Assembly: GCA_018881555.1 (NCBI GenBank)
Contig: JACAXG010000008.1
Coordinates: forward strand, 1,101,383 to 1,165,382
Origin: Amblyornis subalaris
Taxonomy: Eukaryota > Chordata > Aves > Passeriformes > Ptilonorhynchidae
Reading direction: 5' to 3'
Length of the DNA: 64,000 nt
Numbering within the stretch: the first letter of the stretch is position 1; every line of letters begins with the position of its first letter. Below the pieces are notes generated by a model that saw only the letters and a program-made list of their open reading frames with translations, did not search any database and had not been told where the DNA came from. Below are positions 1 to 12,036 of the stretch, in pieces. The position numbers were made by a program, and so were the translations under genes.

Positions 1-3000
1 GAGAAAGGCTTTCTGTGGATGAGAGAGGAATCCAGGACCCGACAGGACTCCCAACTCAATGCCCTCCTTGTAGGGAAACACTCAATGCATCATTTCTGAT
101 CAATTGTACTTTCAATTGTACTTTCAAGTCGTTTTCCCATTTATGGGTGACTGAGAAAACACTTCAGCTGGCAAAATAATTCACATTTGTTTGCACAGAC
201 AAAACCAAATTTAATAATGCAGCCCTTTTTTAAAATAAATAAAGTCATGCATTACAAAAAGTGCATTTAGAATCATTCTCTGTAGAAAATTCACAGCATG
301 AACTCCAAAGTGCTCCTTTTCCTCCTCTGAAGTGAAAATATTTTCCACTGTGTACGTGATACACTTCATACTCCGCTAATAAAACAAGCAGCAGCTGAAT
401 TTCTGTTGCTCCTACAAATTTAGATTCATTAATGGCAAAAGTTCCACTCAGCTGCTGAGACCCGGAGCAAGGGCCTGGCAAAGGCACACAGCAGTGAGCA
501 GGAGAGGACTAAAGACTCCTTCTGCCAACCCAAGGGGCTGCTTAACACCTTTCTGGGGTCTGAGGAGCCACAGGCTGAAGAGGGGAACTACTGGGGACAA
601 AGTGAGGTCTCAGATACTTCACAGCAGGAGGGAAGCATTCCTTGGGAACATTGAACCACACGAGAGCACTGAAGGATCCCTGGAGAGGAGAGCTAAAGGT
701 TTTTTTCCCTGAGACAATGTGNTGATAATCTATTCTAGAACAAATTCGAAAAGCACAGACAACATCTGAAAATTCACCTTGCACCAGTAACAACCACTCC
801 AAAACAGTCCAAGTCATCCTTACCTGCTCCAAGGACACTCCTTCCCCTGGGATGCTCCTCCTGTCCTGCTACTCTCCCCTCCCCACCAGCCTCTCTCTCA
901 TTTATCCCCTCCCTAATTGATCCCACCCGCTTTTCCCTTGCTCCCTCCCTGAACGTGCTGGATGGCTACTCGGGGACATTTCTCTGTTTTCCTTCCTTTC
1001 TTTTTCCCCCTTCCTTCCATGTCTTTCTAAAGGGAACAACATTAAATACCTCCTATATTGGTATTTGGAACCTTTCAGTTTCGAGCCCGATTTTGCCAGC
1101 CAACAGCAGCAGGTGCTCCAGAACTCCCTGTCATCCTCATCCCAGCACGCCCACCCGGCCACAGGAACCCCAACGCGCTGGGAAAACACACGGGAGCTGC
1201 CGGCACAGCCCCCTGCTCCTCCAGGGAGATCTCCTGCTCCAGAGGTGCTGGGAGGATGCCAAGGGACACAGAGCACGGATATCCAACCCCGGTAACGAGA
1301 AGGAAAAGCGACTGTCCCGTGGGAGCACATCCGGCCGGGAAGGGTTCCGTGGCTCTCCCGGGGATTCCCCCTCTGGAAGTTGCCCCTGCCCAGCCCTCCC
1401 AGGCTGTGCGAGCCGCCAGAGGCGATTCCCTGGATGCGTTCCCTGGATCTGTTCCGCCTCTCTCTGCTCCAGCTGCAGGAGGCGGATGACGCCTCTTGCC
1501 CGAATGCCTTTGTTNTTCTCTGCTCGGCCCCACAGCTCCCCCGAGCAGGGACGGGCCCGTTGTGGCCCCAAACAAAGCCCTGCACGATGGGCTGGGCTGG
1601 GGCTCTCCGGTCACACCAACCCCAAGCCAGCTGGCACCCAGCAGAACCGTGCCTGTTCTCCACAACAAACACCCTGCACACGCTTGTTTACCTCCCCTGC
1701 GGCCTTAGAAAATGCCTGAAGGATTATTCNTGTGCTTTCTTATGAATTTCAATAAAACCCAAAACCCGATAATGTTGAAATCACATCTAATCACTCACCT
1801 ATATATGTATTTATTTTTTAATATGTGTGCCCTGAATTTAATTTTGCCCCAGAATGCTCGTAGGGGATTTGCACAGTTCTTTTAATAGTCCTAATTTTCA
1901 ATCCATTTAAATGCATTTATGCACCTTTAGACCAAACTCGTTCAGGCATTTACACCCCAGTAATGAATTGTAGGACAGCAGTGTAGACACAGAAAGAANT
2001 CCTTTCCTTTTGTAGGGTTTGTATTTCTGAATTCAATCGTGGGGTTCATTGGCATGCAAAGAGTCCAGGGACCTTTGTGAAACCACGACATTTGACNATA
2101 AACGTTTGAGAAGATGCACATTGAGAAAGTCTTTCCCATTTGAATGTCAGGAAATTAGAAATATTCTAATGAATTCCAATTTTTCACATCTTTCATCAAA
2201 GCCTTTGTAAAAAGGTCACTATCTTCACTTGTTATTTTAAAATGCCTCCTGCAATTTGCCTTCCTGCTGTAATTAGCAGGAAGGTTCCCACGGCACCACA
2301 CCACAACAGTCCGGGGGGACTCTCCTTCCTCCTGATTGTCAACAAATTTCAGCATCCGAAGGCAAAAACGATGACTTTCAGAGGCATAATGAGGCTGATG
2401 GTCACAGTCAACATTACATAAAGTATTTACATTTCATGCTTTCTCTGAACTGGGAGCTCCCTGAAGTCTGGGAGCCTGAATATGCTGAAATGAATTATGA
2501 TTTTATTGACATTTTCAAACTACTCCTCTACTTTTGTTTTTTTTTTCCTTTAGACAAAACTCNTTCAAACCCCCGTGCTGGATGTGACCCACATTCCAGA
2601 GAGGTTCCACCCGGCTGCCTCTCCGCTCTGCTGCCGTGGCTCCCGCTGCAGGAGCTCGGCCTCCTCCGAGTGTTTCATCTCCTTATTGCTCATGCAGATT
2701 CCGTCCCAGCCCCCAGGATTCGGGAGCTGCGGGGTCCCGGGGCTGTGTGATGGCTGGGATGACGGCGCCGCGGTGCAGAATGGCAATGAGCACCCAGTCC
2801 CAGCGCAGGGCTGCTCCCAGCCCGGCCGCTCCCGGGGCCGTGTCCTGGGGCGCTGCTGCCGGGAACGGGGCAGGGATGCGGGTCAGGATGCTCCGGCCCT
2901 GCTGCCAGGGAAAGCCAGAGGAAGGAGTCCACAGCTCCCTGGGCCAAACCACCGAGTTTTGGAGAACGAGCGGTGCCGGTGCCGTGGGCTCAGCCTGTCC

Positions 3001-3120
3001 TTCCAGGGGCTGGGATATGGGGACATGCCCGGCCTGCTCCTCCCGGGGAGCTCCAAACAGGAGCAGCTGGTACTTTCTACAAACAAAATCCTCCTCCAGC
3101 TCTGTCTGAAGCATCTCAGA
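1..3120. other. Intronic single-copy DNA, no gene seen
   Basis: Alternates AT-rich stretches (about 100-250, 1750-2160) with GC-richer patches (about 1080-1690 and 2575-3060). The GC-richer patches give 250-codon overlapping frames on both strands, at 902-1719, but these are low in complexity, interrupted by N and match no family I know. No repeat was recognised. Confidence 0.6.
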
Positions 3121-3247
3121 GGTGCCCCATCCCTGGAAGTGTCCAAGGCCAAGCTGGATGGGGCTTGGAGCACCCTGGGATAGTGGAAGGTGTCCCTGCC
3201 CATGGATGATCTACAAGGTCCTTTCCAATCCAAACCATTCCATGGTG
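3121..3247 (+). repeat. CR1 LINE 3' fragment
   Basis: Sense-orientation CR1 3' end: begins CCCCATCCCTGGAAGTGTCC, runs through GGGCTTGGAGCACCCTGGGA and ends in CCAATCCAAACCATTCCATG. It is 5'-truncated, as is usual for CR1. Confidence 0.9.
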
Positions 3248-6200
3248 CTAAGATCTCTTTCCATGTCACTTCCAAAAGGCTGCAGCCCTGCTGGGCTCCT
3301 GTAGCAGCCCTGAGAGGCCTCATGGAGGGTTTCTTGTGATTACCGAGAAATCAGGCCCTGAAAAATAACTCCAGATATTCAATCTGCATTTAAAAGTCAA
3401 GTTCAATCTTCCCTTATTACAGCTGCAAAACCCCTTGCTATCTAATTCAGATAAAGTAACAAAGCTGCACTTCCAATGATNGGAACGAAATGCAGTTAAC
3501 CTTAAAAAGTCACTTTTACAAACAGAGCAGATTTATCTGGATTTAAATTTTAGTTCTTGTGCAAAGGCTTAAGAACAGGTTCCTCCCCATTATTCAATTT
3601 AACAATAATAATAAAAACCTCCATGACAACTATAACAAAAAGACTCTGATAAAGCCTGAAACCTTTCTGATAATGAAACATACAATTTCCCTGTTTGAAG
3701 CATAATTCCCCGGGGAACATTTTAAAAAAGATATAGAAGAACTGTCGTTTCAAAATTGTTGATGTAAAGAACCACGTGTGAGAACAGCACATGGTAAAAA
3801 AATCAACTTGGAGAACAGCTCAAGAAAAAACCATGGGTGGGAGAGACAAGACAGCTCAAATGCAGTGTCTCATCAGGGCCATTCCAGAGCCAATAAAATG
3901 GGAAAACCGGGAGAGCTTCCCCAGGCTGCTGGGCCCAGTTTGGGTTCCACTGCCAGGGGCGGATCCAGGGCCATTCCTGGGGTGCAGATCCCTCTGCCAG
4001 TCCTGGCGCTGCTGCTCTGCTCCTGCTGCCCCCAGAGCCTGGCAGTGCTGTGAAACGAGCCCATCGTCACCTCTCCCTGACGTCCCTTTCCGAGCTCCTC
4101 AGGAGCAGATGCAGTGACACAGGAGAACAGGCGAAGGGCAGTAATTCACGTGGCCCTCCCCTCGCTCCACTCCAGTCTGAATCTTCCGAGTTTCCTCATC
4201 AATACCTTATCACCACAGTGCCAGGGAGGAATTAATGCACTGAGAGGATGTCAAAGTCTTTGAAGGGAGTCAAGCACTTGGATGCCAAAATAACCAGCCA
4301 AAGCCCTGGATTAGGGAATAAACACTGGAGAGAGCTGGGAAGTGCCAAACCACCCACGGGATGGGGCCACGGGCCCCACAGCTGAGACCAGGGCTGGGTC
4401 TCCACACACCTCACACAGCACACAAGTATCATTTTTTACCATTTAAGGTTTTATTCATCAGCTCTTTGTACCAATGAGTATTTTTACACAGAGAGCAGGA
4501 GACCTCCTTCCATTTAACGTTTCTGCCTTCACTTCTGCACGTGCCAAAATGAACCCAAATTTAAACATTGCCTATAACCATCTATGGCTTACAAGCTTTC
4601 CTCGACTGGAGAAAGGCATGAGAAATGCCCTGAGCATCTCAGAGCTTGTTTGACTGCTGTTGCCATTGTATTTGCATGACTTTTAACAATCTCAGCTCCC
4701 ACAGGAGTTACCATGAGACCCTCCACTCTCACTGAAATAACTGTTAAACCATGGGTTTGAGTTGGGGGTGGTTGAAGCAGGCTTGTTTCTGCAAGGTTTT
4801 TTAAAAAATTGTATTTTTAAGTCTTTTTTCTAACAGGGTAGGGGGCTTTTTTACAAAAAATGCCAGTTCATGGAGTCCAAAGAGTGTGGTCACATCTGAA
4901 ACCAAGCATATGGTCCCACTCCTCCCTGTACCTTGATCTCTGTTTGTGGCCTTTTGCTCGTGTCTCACAGGAGGTGCTGCTGGTCACTGGCAGCAGCCAG
5001 GCTGTGCTCAACAGTCCCCAGAATCGTGTTCCTGTCAACAAGGCGTGAATTTAAAATCCCATTTGGAGATAAATAATGATAAAGTGCAAAGCTGGGGAAA
5101 AAAAATCAACTCATTAACCTGAGAAATTCATTTTAACACAATGGAAAACCAGTAACAGTGGGATATATTTGCCTGCTCTTGGGATCCATCCCGGCAGTGC
5201 GCGGAATCCCCAGGTTCTGGCTCAGCAGCTCCTGCTGACATCATGAGCTGTGCCCGGGAGGGCTCGAGCCCAGCCCCGGGGGAGCTGCAAGAGCAGGGCT
5301 CTCCTGCTGCCCCGCGGGGATCAGCTCCTCAGCAGGCACCAGAGACAGCACATGCCCTCTGTGCTGCCCGGGAACAGGCTCCGACCCCCGGGCAGGTGGG
5401 GCAGGGATTCTCCCAGCCCTGCTCCTCCTCCTGGGCCAGTCCCAGCGCAGGGCTTCTGTTCTGCCCGTGCACAAAGCAGATTTCACCGCAAACATTCCCA
5501 GATCCCATTCCCTCGATGCTGTTGGCAGCACCAGCACATCCACCTGACCAAACCCGACGGCACCTGATGGGCAAAACAGCGGGCACGTTCTCCCCATCCA
5601 CTGGGATCCCCCAGCCAGGGGATGGGGTTGGAAGCTCCCCATTCCTGGCAGCCAGAGATCAATCCCTGTCACAGATGGACAGGGTTCTCTTCTGCATGAG
5701 GGGACACTTGATTATCCTGTGAGACTTCTGGCAGGGTTTGCTCTTTCCAGAGCTCTGGGAGGAAACGTGAGGCTGGTTATTTCTGGGTAGATTTTGTGTT
5801 TGGCTCTGAAAGACAATGAGCCAAACCCCAGGGAAAGGCCAAGCCCTGCCATTCTGCTGACAAATCCACTCAGCCAAAACCCAGCTCTTTATGCACTGTC
5901 ACTACAATAAACTGTATTTTTTTACTGTTCTATTGGCAGGTAGAAGCCCTGGTTGAGGTGAAACCCTTGCTGGACAGCTCTCCCAACACAAATCCTTGGG
6001 ACAGTCCTCATGGTGAAGGATTTATACACAACACACAAGGTCTGCTGAGTTACACCCTGATTTCTGTGACAGGGTCTATTTCATAGGTCAAAAACCCCAA
6101 ACAATGTCTTCCAAATGTATTTCTTACATCTGTGAGGCCCGAAATGAGGATGAGCAGCGTGGCTTTAAAATAAACAGGGAAGGGCTTTGTGGGTTTGGCA

Positions 6201-7163
6201 TCTGCCAGTGGATTCGGGTTCAATAGCACAGACACCACTGTGCCAACTGCTCAGTTGTACCACATTTTCCTTGATTTATGTGAGCACTGGGAGAAAGGTG
6301 AGGGGGGGAAAATGACCTGGAAAGCAAACAATCGTTTTTTCTCCCTTGTTTTGCTCTTCTCACAAGAAACTTGCCAAGTTTGAGAGGCCCCAGGAGCTCC
6401 CCCACAGGCACAGCCAGACCCTGCTCCCGTGGATCTGCTGCACGTCCCTGGGCTGGGCACCCACGGAGGGTCCCTGGGCAGGGGGAGGTCCCTGGGCTGC
6501 TCCCTGCTACCAGCAGGGTCTGTGGGGCTGCTGGGGCTCACTGGGGGAGCTCATGGGACTGAGAGCAAGGAGAGGGCAGGGACGGATAAAATGCACAGCT
6601 CTGCTTCCCTGGGCTTACAGCAGGCACTCACCTGCTGCAGGCAGGAGCCAGGTCATGCACTGCTTCTGGAAATCCGGGATCACCTAATCCAGGCCCGACA
6701 GACTTCACAGGATGCAAAATAAAGCAAGTCCCAGGGCAGCCCTGGGTTTGCAGTTGATTCCCCACCAGCAGAAGCAGCACCAGCACCAGCAGCCCCTCAT
6801 GCCACCCAAACAAGTCTGGGTAAGTTCTTTGTCCAAATTAAGAATAAAAATAACCTTGCCAAGGACAGGAGAGAACAGTCCCTCCCTCTGCTCCCAGCCC
6901 TCCCTCCCCAGCACAGCCTGAGCCCATCAGGGCCAATTCCCAGCTCTCCTGGATCTCCCTGCCAGGCCATTTTCTCCCTGCTTTCTATTTTGAAAATTGC
7001 TGTAGCTCACAGAGTGTTTTGTTCTGTGCAGTGACAGGCTGTCACCTACCCCAACGTGCCCTTCCCTGTGCTCAGTATCCCAGGGGATTCACAGAGCACA
7101 CGGACACTTCTCTGCAGGCTCCCTGCAAGGCAGTGGGAGCAGTGGAGCCTCTGAGTCCTCTAC
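3248..7163. other. Intronic single-copy DNA, no gene seen
   Basis: Mostly AT-rich (3330-3800, 4430-4860, 5890-6190), with GC-richer patches at about 5200-5560 and 6400-6620. Homopolymer A/T tracts occur near 4795-4860. No exon, RNA gene or recognisable transposon was seen. Confidence 0.6.
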
Positions 7164-7326
7164 CATGGAATCATGGAATGGTTTGGCTTGGAAGGACCTT
7201 AAAGATCACCCAGTGCCACCCCTGCCCTGGGCAGGGACACCTTCCACTATCCCAGGCTGCTCCAAGCCCTGTCCAGCCTGGCCTTGGACACTGCCAGGGA
7301 TGAGGCAGCCATAGCTGCTCTGGGAA
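7164..7326 (-). repeat. CR1 LINE 3' fragment
   Basis: Antisense CR1 on the plus strand: GAATCATGGAATGGTTTGG, the GGGCAGGGACACCTTCCACT box and CTGGCCTTGGACACTGCC, breaking off after CTGCTCTGGGA. Confidence 0.92.
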
Positions 7327-7619
7327 GAGGGAGAGGCACACACACTCCTTGCTGAAAAATTCATGGTGAAAAAGTAGCAAAAGGCAAGACAAAGCAGTAT
7401 TTATCAATAAAGCATTGCCCAGCAGGCTGCACCACCACTTGCTGCACAGAGCAACCACAAATCAGCGAGTTCGCCCCAAGGAACTGTTGGTATTTTTAAT
7501 AAACTGCTCCAACTTTTCCCTAGTTCAGAGCAGGGATGCAACATCTCAGCTCCTCCTGCAGCCTTTCCTTGCTGACCCACAACGTGCCCTGTTAGGGGTC
7601 AGAGGAGCCCCAGACCCAT

Positions 7620-7675
7620 CCCAAAGGCTGGGCTTGATCCCGGAGGTCTTTTCCAGCCTTAATGGTTCCACGNCT
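7620..7675 (+). repeat. Short diverged CR1-like 3' tail
   Basis: Contains CTTGATCCCGGAGGTCTTTTCC and AATGGTTCC, resembling the 3' terminus of a CR1 subfamily. It is short and diverged, so the family assignment is tentative. Confidence 0.5.
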
Positions 7676-7723
7676 CAACGATCCAAAGGGACGGCCCCAC
7701 TCCAGCCCCGGGGCTGGGCAGAG

Positions 7724-7744
7724 CCAGGATCCAGGATCCAGGAT
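7724..7744. repeat. 7-bp tandem repeat, 3 copies
   Basis: CCAGGAT is repeated three times head to tail. It is a minor slippage product. Confidence 0.85.
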
Positions 7745-8548
7745 CAGCCCCTGGTGAAGATAATCAGGGAAGAGCCATTCCAGGTTTAAACCTGAGGCTC
7801 AGGGCTCCAGCGGAGCTGCTGTCTCCGTGCCCACGTTTCCCAGGAGCAGAGCCATGGGATGCAGGGCTGAGGAGGCACGGCCATCGCTCCATCCCACACG
7901 GATTCCTCAGAGCAGCACCAGCCCACCTGGGCTCGAGCAGGACATTTTATGGACCAGTCATCACCCTCATTCCTCACTGCCTTTGTGCTCGGAGTTATTT
8001 TGTTCTCGTCTGAAATGCAAGGAGATTCTTCCTGAGAAAATAAGCACAGGTGTGGGAGGCTTTCTTTAACAACAATTCGATTCTCCGGCAAAATACGTTT
8101 TTCACAGGTGGGAAAAAACGTATTTGTGATTTATTTCATTTCTTCATGGATTTAATGCTCTTCACAGTTTACCATGTCGCTAAAATATTCCTGAAGAAGG
8201 AAAGTGGCTTTTCCGTGGACTCCAGCGGCTCTGCTCTGCAGCCCTGTCCCACGCTGAGCTGTGCGGGATCCTGGGGTGTTACAGGATTTGTGCAGCTGCC
8301 CTGGGCACCCTCCATAGGGCTGGAGGAAGCCAGGCCACTCCTCCATTTCCACATTTCCAGTGTAGCTGAACAAGAGCCAAGGAGCTGCCACTCCCTCAGG
8401 GCTGATGGTCACTGCAGGCAGACAGAAAATTACAGGGTTTGTCTCAGCTTCCAGAATCCCAGAAAGGACAAAATCCCTCCACCAGGGACACCAACATTCT
8501 GCTGCAGGAGAGGTTCTCAGGCACTGGAACAGGCAACGAGCTCCCAGT
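7745..8548. other. Intronic single-copy DNA, no gene seen
   Basis: Moderate GC, with an AT-rich section at about 8080-8200. A 222-codon minus-strand frame at 8152-8820 runs through the adjacent CR1-like repeat and is not a plausible gene. Confidence 0.55.
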
Positions 8549-8894
8549 TCACACAATCCCAGGATCACTGAGGCTGGAAAAGCCCTCCCAGCCCATGGAG
8601 TCCAAGCTGTGCCTGATGCCCACCTTGTCCCCAGCCCAGAGCTCTGAGTGCCACGGCCAGGAATGCCTCGGACACCTCCAGGGATGGGCACTCCAAACCT
8701 CCCTCGGCAGTTCTTGCCAATTGTCCATTCCAGTTGTCCAAGGCTTGCTGGGGAATGCAAGCAGCTTCTCCTCCTTTTGAAAATCCTCCACTGTAGCCGT
8801 AATTCCCTTTGCATCACCATCCACAGAAGGGGTTGGGTAGGAAGGGACCTTGAGGACCATCCAGTTACTCAGAGATTTTCTGTACTGCTGTCAG
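8549..8894 (-). repeat. Composite CR1-like repeat, copy A
   Basis: Starts with an antisense CR1-type end (ATCACTGAGGCTGGAAAAGCC, then TGGAGTCCAAGCTGTGCC). It continues through CACCTCCAGGGATGGGCACT, then a less familiar segment with TTGCTGGGGAATG and TTTTGAAAATCCTCCACTGT, and ends with a second CR1-like start (GGAAGGGACCTTGAGGACCA) followed by GCTGTCAG. The same order of parts occurs at 23251-23617. Confidence 0.78.
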
Positions 8895-10458
8895 GTAGAA
8901 AAACTACAAGCCCACAAAAAGTCATTTCATTAATTTTTATTGTCAGTATAATTTCTGTGCATCCAAGCCCTGCCACAAAATTACCTGCTTTAAAAATCAC
9001 TAAACCATCTCTATTAGTGCTGGATTTTATTCCTGCAAAAATAACAACTTCCTGCCAAATCTGAGTTGACAGTTTGTCTTTATTTTTGTAGTTATTCCTG
9101 CCATTTTTTATTAAATGGGAGTTGGCCTTGATCCTGTCCATTAGGACTCTGATGGGATCAACATGGGAAGCAACTCCGGGCACTCAGTCCCATCTCTGCT
9201 GGTGGAGAGGCTCTTAGGAGCTGTCATTAAATCCAAGTATTAAATTTCAGCCATCCATTAGATTAACCTGGATCTGATTATTGCAGGACCCAGCTGTGGG
9301 TATCAAGCAGAGGTGCTTCTAACCCAGGAAATGCTGTCCCAGGATACCAGGCCACATCCATGGGGAAAAGGAGCTCTGCTCTGAGACCTGGAGTCAGCCA
9401 AGCCAAGCTTTCCCTGGCAACAAACTTCTACCATTGACTGAGCTGGGTTTCTCTCAAGAGAGCCAAACATAAATGTGCATTTAAAAAGTTCTGCTTGATC
9501 ACAACACAAGATTTATAAATTTATTTTAGAAGTAAATTGGGGCCATGTTGCTGGCCCCACAAACAGGGGTGCGAACTCCTCCTGAGTCCCCAGTGCTGCA
9601 CGAAGCACTTGCCCCCAGTCTGTCCTGGCTGCAGAAAAACCATGCACAGCATTATCAGGCTGAATTTAATGACACCGAAACAAATCTCCATCCTGCTGGA
9701 TGCATAATTAGCGTTATTAAAATATTTATGAAATAAGAAATTTATTAGGAGATCTGTGGTGTGTGAGCCTGCTTTGCTCTACACAAATCCTAAAATGGCA
9801 GGAGAGAAAACAAACCTGCAAGGCATCAAACCTGAGCATTTCCCCCTGAGACAATGCAGGGACACAGATCCCTCTGTCCTTGGCATCAAAGATACTGAAC
9901 GAAGAGAACTGGGATTTGATTATTTCCTTCATTTGGACAAGTTTTGGTTCATTAAAAAAGAGCTATTGTGGAAGCAAACTTCTTGTGGGATTTTTGTGGG
10001 GTTGGTTTTGAACAGGAGTGGCCCAGATTGGAAATGCACCCCTGGGATGAGACACAATTCCAAATAACCACCAGTACCTGCCCAGAGCACTGGAGATGTG
10101 GGCTGACATCCTGACTCAGGCAGGGCTGGAGTTCCACAGGTCCCACCTCAGGGCACCTTCACTTCCCACCGAAGCATCCAAACCTCTGCTCTTGGATCTA
10201 CCTTTGAGTATCAAAGGGAGAGCAAAAGCCTTTTCAGGAGCATCCCTACTGCATCTTGTACTGCACTCAAGCCTCAAAGCCAGCTGTGAAAATCCAGCCA
10301 AAACAAGCCAGGACAACTTCCAGCAAAGAGGATAAAAGCTGAGTATTAAGAGGAAAAAAAAAACAGTCTTTCTTGAAGGCTGTAGAAAATTCCTCAGGAA
10401 GGTTTACAGAAGAACTTGGGCATCTGGCAGGACCAGCCTGGTTCCACAGGTGCATCCA
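8895..10458. other. Intronic AT-rich single-copy DNA, no gene seen
   Basis: AT-rich at about 8900-9120, 9460-9540 and 9660-9740. No repeat family, exon or RNA gene was recognised. Confidence 0.6.
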
Positions 10459-10551
10459 ATGGGAAGGAATCCTTCCCTGTGAGGGAGGTGAGGCCCTGGC
10501 ACAGGGTGCCCAGAGAAGCTGTGGCTGCCCCATCCCTGGAAGTGTCCAAGG
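10459..10551 (+). repeat. CR1 LINE internal fragment lacking its 3' terminus
   Basis: Sense-orientation GGGAAGGAATCCTTCCCTGT, GAGGCCCTGGCACAGGGTGC and CCATCCCTGGAAGTGTCCAA. It then stops abruptly before the usual 3' end, so this copy is truncated on both sides. Confidence 0.85.
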
Positions 10552-11434
10552 GGATGGTACCAGGACAAAAGATGCCTGAAACTGTCCAAGGGAACGAGCC
10601 AGATCCCTGTCCCTCCCTGCCTTCCCACCAACCTCAGCCAGTGCTGCAGCATCCAAAGGAAACGCTGGAAAATGGTGCTGAGACAGGTGTGTGTTTCCAT
10701 CCTTTCCACATGGACACTCCTCCAGGGAAAGGTGGGATTGGGGCCTTTGTGCAGGACAGAAATAAAGGGCTGCTATAGAAACCACGCGCAGGGATCAGTG
10801 GTCACTGTCCCGCCAGCACTGCTGTGGCTGGGATTTGGGCAGCGACAGCAAGGGTGACGTGAGCACCTCACCTGAAAGACCCCATGACCACGTCATCCTC
10901 ACCTTTCCCACGTTCCCAGCGCCAGGGGCTGTTAGGGATGGTGCAGAGCTCCGCTCCCCCCTCCTCGAGGGCTGCAGCCCCCTGGGACCCCACGGGCAGA
11001 CCCCCAGTCTGGAGCAGCGCTGGGCTGTCCGTGCACCCTCCGGGCAGCCACGGGGCGGGACAGCTCGGACAGGGCAGTTCAGGGCCACGTCTGCACCGAC
11101 CCCTGAGCACCGCCTGGCTCTGAGCGGTGGCCGGGACAGCTGCAGCCCCGGGCTGGGGCTGTGCCAGCAGTGCTGTACCCGGAGAGCACAGCTCCCGCGG
11201 CGCCAGGAGTGCCCGAGCAGCACCCGAGGGATCGCTGCAGCGGGCAGGGAGCCCCGGGATGGCAGGAGCCGGCCCGGCTCAGCCAGCTCTCGAACCGGGA
11301 GCGGCAGGGCAGCTCCAGCCACGCACTGCCCCTGGGCTGAAGCAAGAGGCTGTGCCAGCTGCCTGGGCTGTCCCCTCCCTGGGCCTCCGTGTCACCCCTG
11401 CCCTGCCCTGGGCACTGCTGACCCTGACCGTGAC
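10552..11434. other. GC- and CpG-enriched intronic segment
   Basis: About 10860-11330 is clearly richer in CpG than the surrounding intron. It could be an intragenic CpG patch or simply high-GC DNA next to the minisatellite. Open frames occur on both strands without homology. Confidence 0.5.
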
Positions 11435-12036
11435 TGCGCAGTGACCACAGCGACCACTGCTGTGGCTGCACGGTGACCACGGTGACCACTGCTGTGGCTG
11501 CGCAGTGACCACAGCGACCACTGCTGTGGCTGCACAGTGACCACGGTGACCACTGCTGTGGCTGCACGGTGACCACAGTGACCACTGCTGTGGCTGCAGA
11601 GTGACCACAGTGACCACTGCTGTGGCTGCACAGTGACCACGACGACCACTGCTGTGGCTGCACGGTGACCACGGTGACCACTGCTGTGGCTGCACGGTGA
11701 CCACGACGACCACTGCTGTGGCTGCACGGTGACCACGGTGACCACTGCTGTGGCTGCGCAGTGACCACAGCGACCACTGCTGTGGCTGCACGGTGACCAC
11801 GACGACCACTGCTGTGGCTGCACGGTGACCACGACGACCACTGCTGTGGCTGCGCAGTGACCACAGTGACCACTGCTGTGGCTGCACGGTGACCACGGTG
11901 ACCACTGCTGTGGCTGCGCAGTGACCACAGNAGTGACCACAGTGACCACTGCTGTGGCTGCACGGTGACCACGGTGACCACTGCTGTGGCTGCGCAGTGA
12001 CCACAGTGACCACTGCTGTGGCTGCAGAGTGACCAC
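11435..12036. repeat. 32-bp minisatellite, about 18.6 copies
   Basis: Unit of 32 bp with core TGACCACNNTGACCACTGCT followed by GTGGCTGCACGG or close variants. I count 18 full units plus a partial one, with a 12-bp insertion containing an N at 11931. Main variation is at the dinucleotide between the two TGACCAC blocks and at the CACGG/CGCAG end. Since 32 is not a multiple of 3 and the unit lacks stops on the minus strand, all three minus frames stay open (300-357 codons). The predicted peptides (AATAVVTVVT, QPQQWSPWS) are artefacts of the repeat. Confidence 0.97.

Noticed and set aside
902..1719. Overlapping open frames of about 250 codons on both strands
   Set aside because: Both contain N, lack homology and overlap each other in GC-rich intronic DNA.
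11435..12036. CRISPR array
   Set aside because: Units are contiguous without unique spacers and the genome is vertebrate. This is a minisatellite.
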